Below are positions 14,252 to 14,368 of a stretch of DNA of 14,368 nucleotides, piece by piece. This stretch comes from Halorhodospira sp. (lineage in GTDB: Bacteria; Pseudomonadota; Gammaproteobacteria; Nitrococcales; Halorhodospiraceae): positions 1-14,368 of the forward strand of contig SKJZ01000249.1 in NCBI GenBank assembly GCA_007121755.1. Reading direction: 5' to 3'. Position 1 is the first letter of the stretch. Each line of letters starts with the position of its first letter. Made by a program: the position numbers and the translations under genes. The notes beneath the pieces were generated by a model. It did no database searches, had not been told where the DNA came from, and worked only from the letters and a program-made list of their open reading frames with translations.

Positions 14252-14368
14252 GAACCAAAGAGTTTGATCCTGGCTCAGATTGAACGCTGGCGGCATGCCT
14301 AACACATGCAAGTCGAGCGGCAGCGCGGGGAGCTTGCTCCCTGGCGGCGAGCGGCGGACGGGTGAGTA
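14252..14368 (+). rRNA. rrs: 16S ribosomal RNA, 5' end (truncated by window edge)
   Basis: The conserved AGAGTTTGATCCTGGCTCAG begins at 14259, equivalent to E. coli position 8, which puts the mature 5' end near 14252. ATTGAACGCTGGCGGCATGC and ACACATGCAAGTCGAGCGGC follow, then the V1 hairpin (GGGGAGCTTGCTCCC) and GGCGGACGGGTGAGTA. This wording is typical of Gammaproteobacteria. Only about 117 of some 1,530 bases are present. Synteny with tyrosyl-tRNA synthetase immediately upstream matches Pseudomonas. Confidence 0.98.

Noticed and set aside
1..14368. CRISPR arrays, insertion sequences, attachment sites, tRNA genes, defence or toxin-antitoxin genes
   Set aside because: Looked for on both strands and none seen; all substantial coding space is taken by recognisable core genes.

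Overview
This window is a GC-rich stretch of a gammaproteobacterial chromosome made almost entirely of core housekeeping genes. The visible 5' part of the 16S rRNA gene, the protein sequences and the gene order all point to Gammaproteobacteria. My guess is a Chromatiales / Ectothiorhodospiraceae-like lineage, but 117 bases of 16S and no database search cannot settle the family.

Layout. (1) 1-2816, plus strand: 3' part of corC (CBS-domain protein linked to Mg/Co efflux), lnt (apolipoprotein N-acyltransferase) and a small YIP1-type membrane protein, tightly packed. (2) 2808-3461, minus strand: a HAD-IB phosphatase whose 3' end overlaps the YIP1 gene. (3) 3633-6449, plus: rppH (RNA pyrophosphohydrolase) and ptsP (nitrogen-PTS enzyme I), nine bases apart. 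(4) 6561-7340, plus: bfd and bfr, an iron storage and release pair with every metal and heme ligand I looked for in place. A large nested inverted repeat (7341-7428) follows. (5) 7441-7863, minus: hemJ. (6) 7971-9436, plus: argC and erpA. (7) 9433-12511, minus: an M23 peptidase gene followed by anmK, overlapping by 44 bases, so a peptidoglycan hydrolase is coupled to a murein-recycling kinase. (8) 12664-13893, plus: tyrS of the TyrZ type. (9) 13894-14251: an rRNA control region with three tandem promoter-like sites, a boxA antiterminator and a folded leader. (10) 14252-14368: start of 16S rRNA.

The order argC, erpA, anmK, M23 peptidase, tyrosyl-tRNA synthetase, 16S rRNA matches what I remember from Pseudomonas, and the rppH-ptsP pair is also widely conserved. 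This is an ancestral core block, not an accessory region. I found no mobile element, CRISPR array, toxin-antitoxin pair, defence system or other candidate for an undescribed system. The observations most worth a second look are regulatory: three rRNA promoters that all have TTGAC -35 boxes and 16-bp spacers, a near-identical -10 plus discriminator shared by tyrS and the first rRNA promoter, and the nested palindrome between bfr and hemJ.
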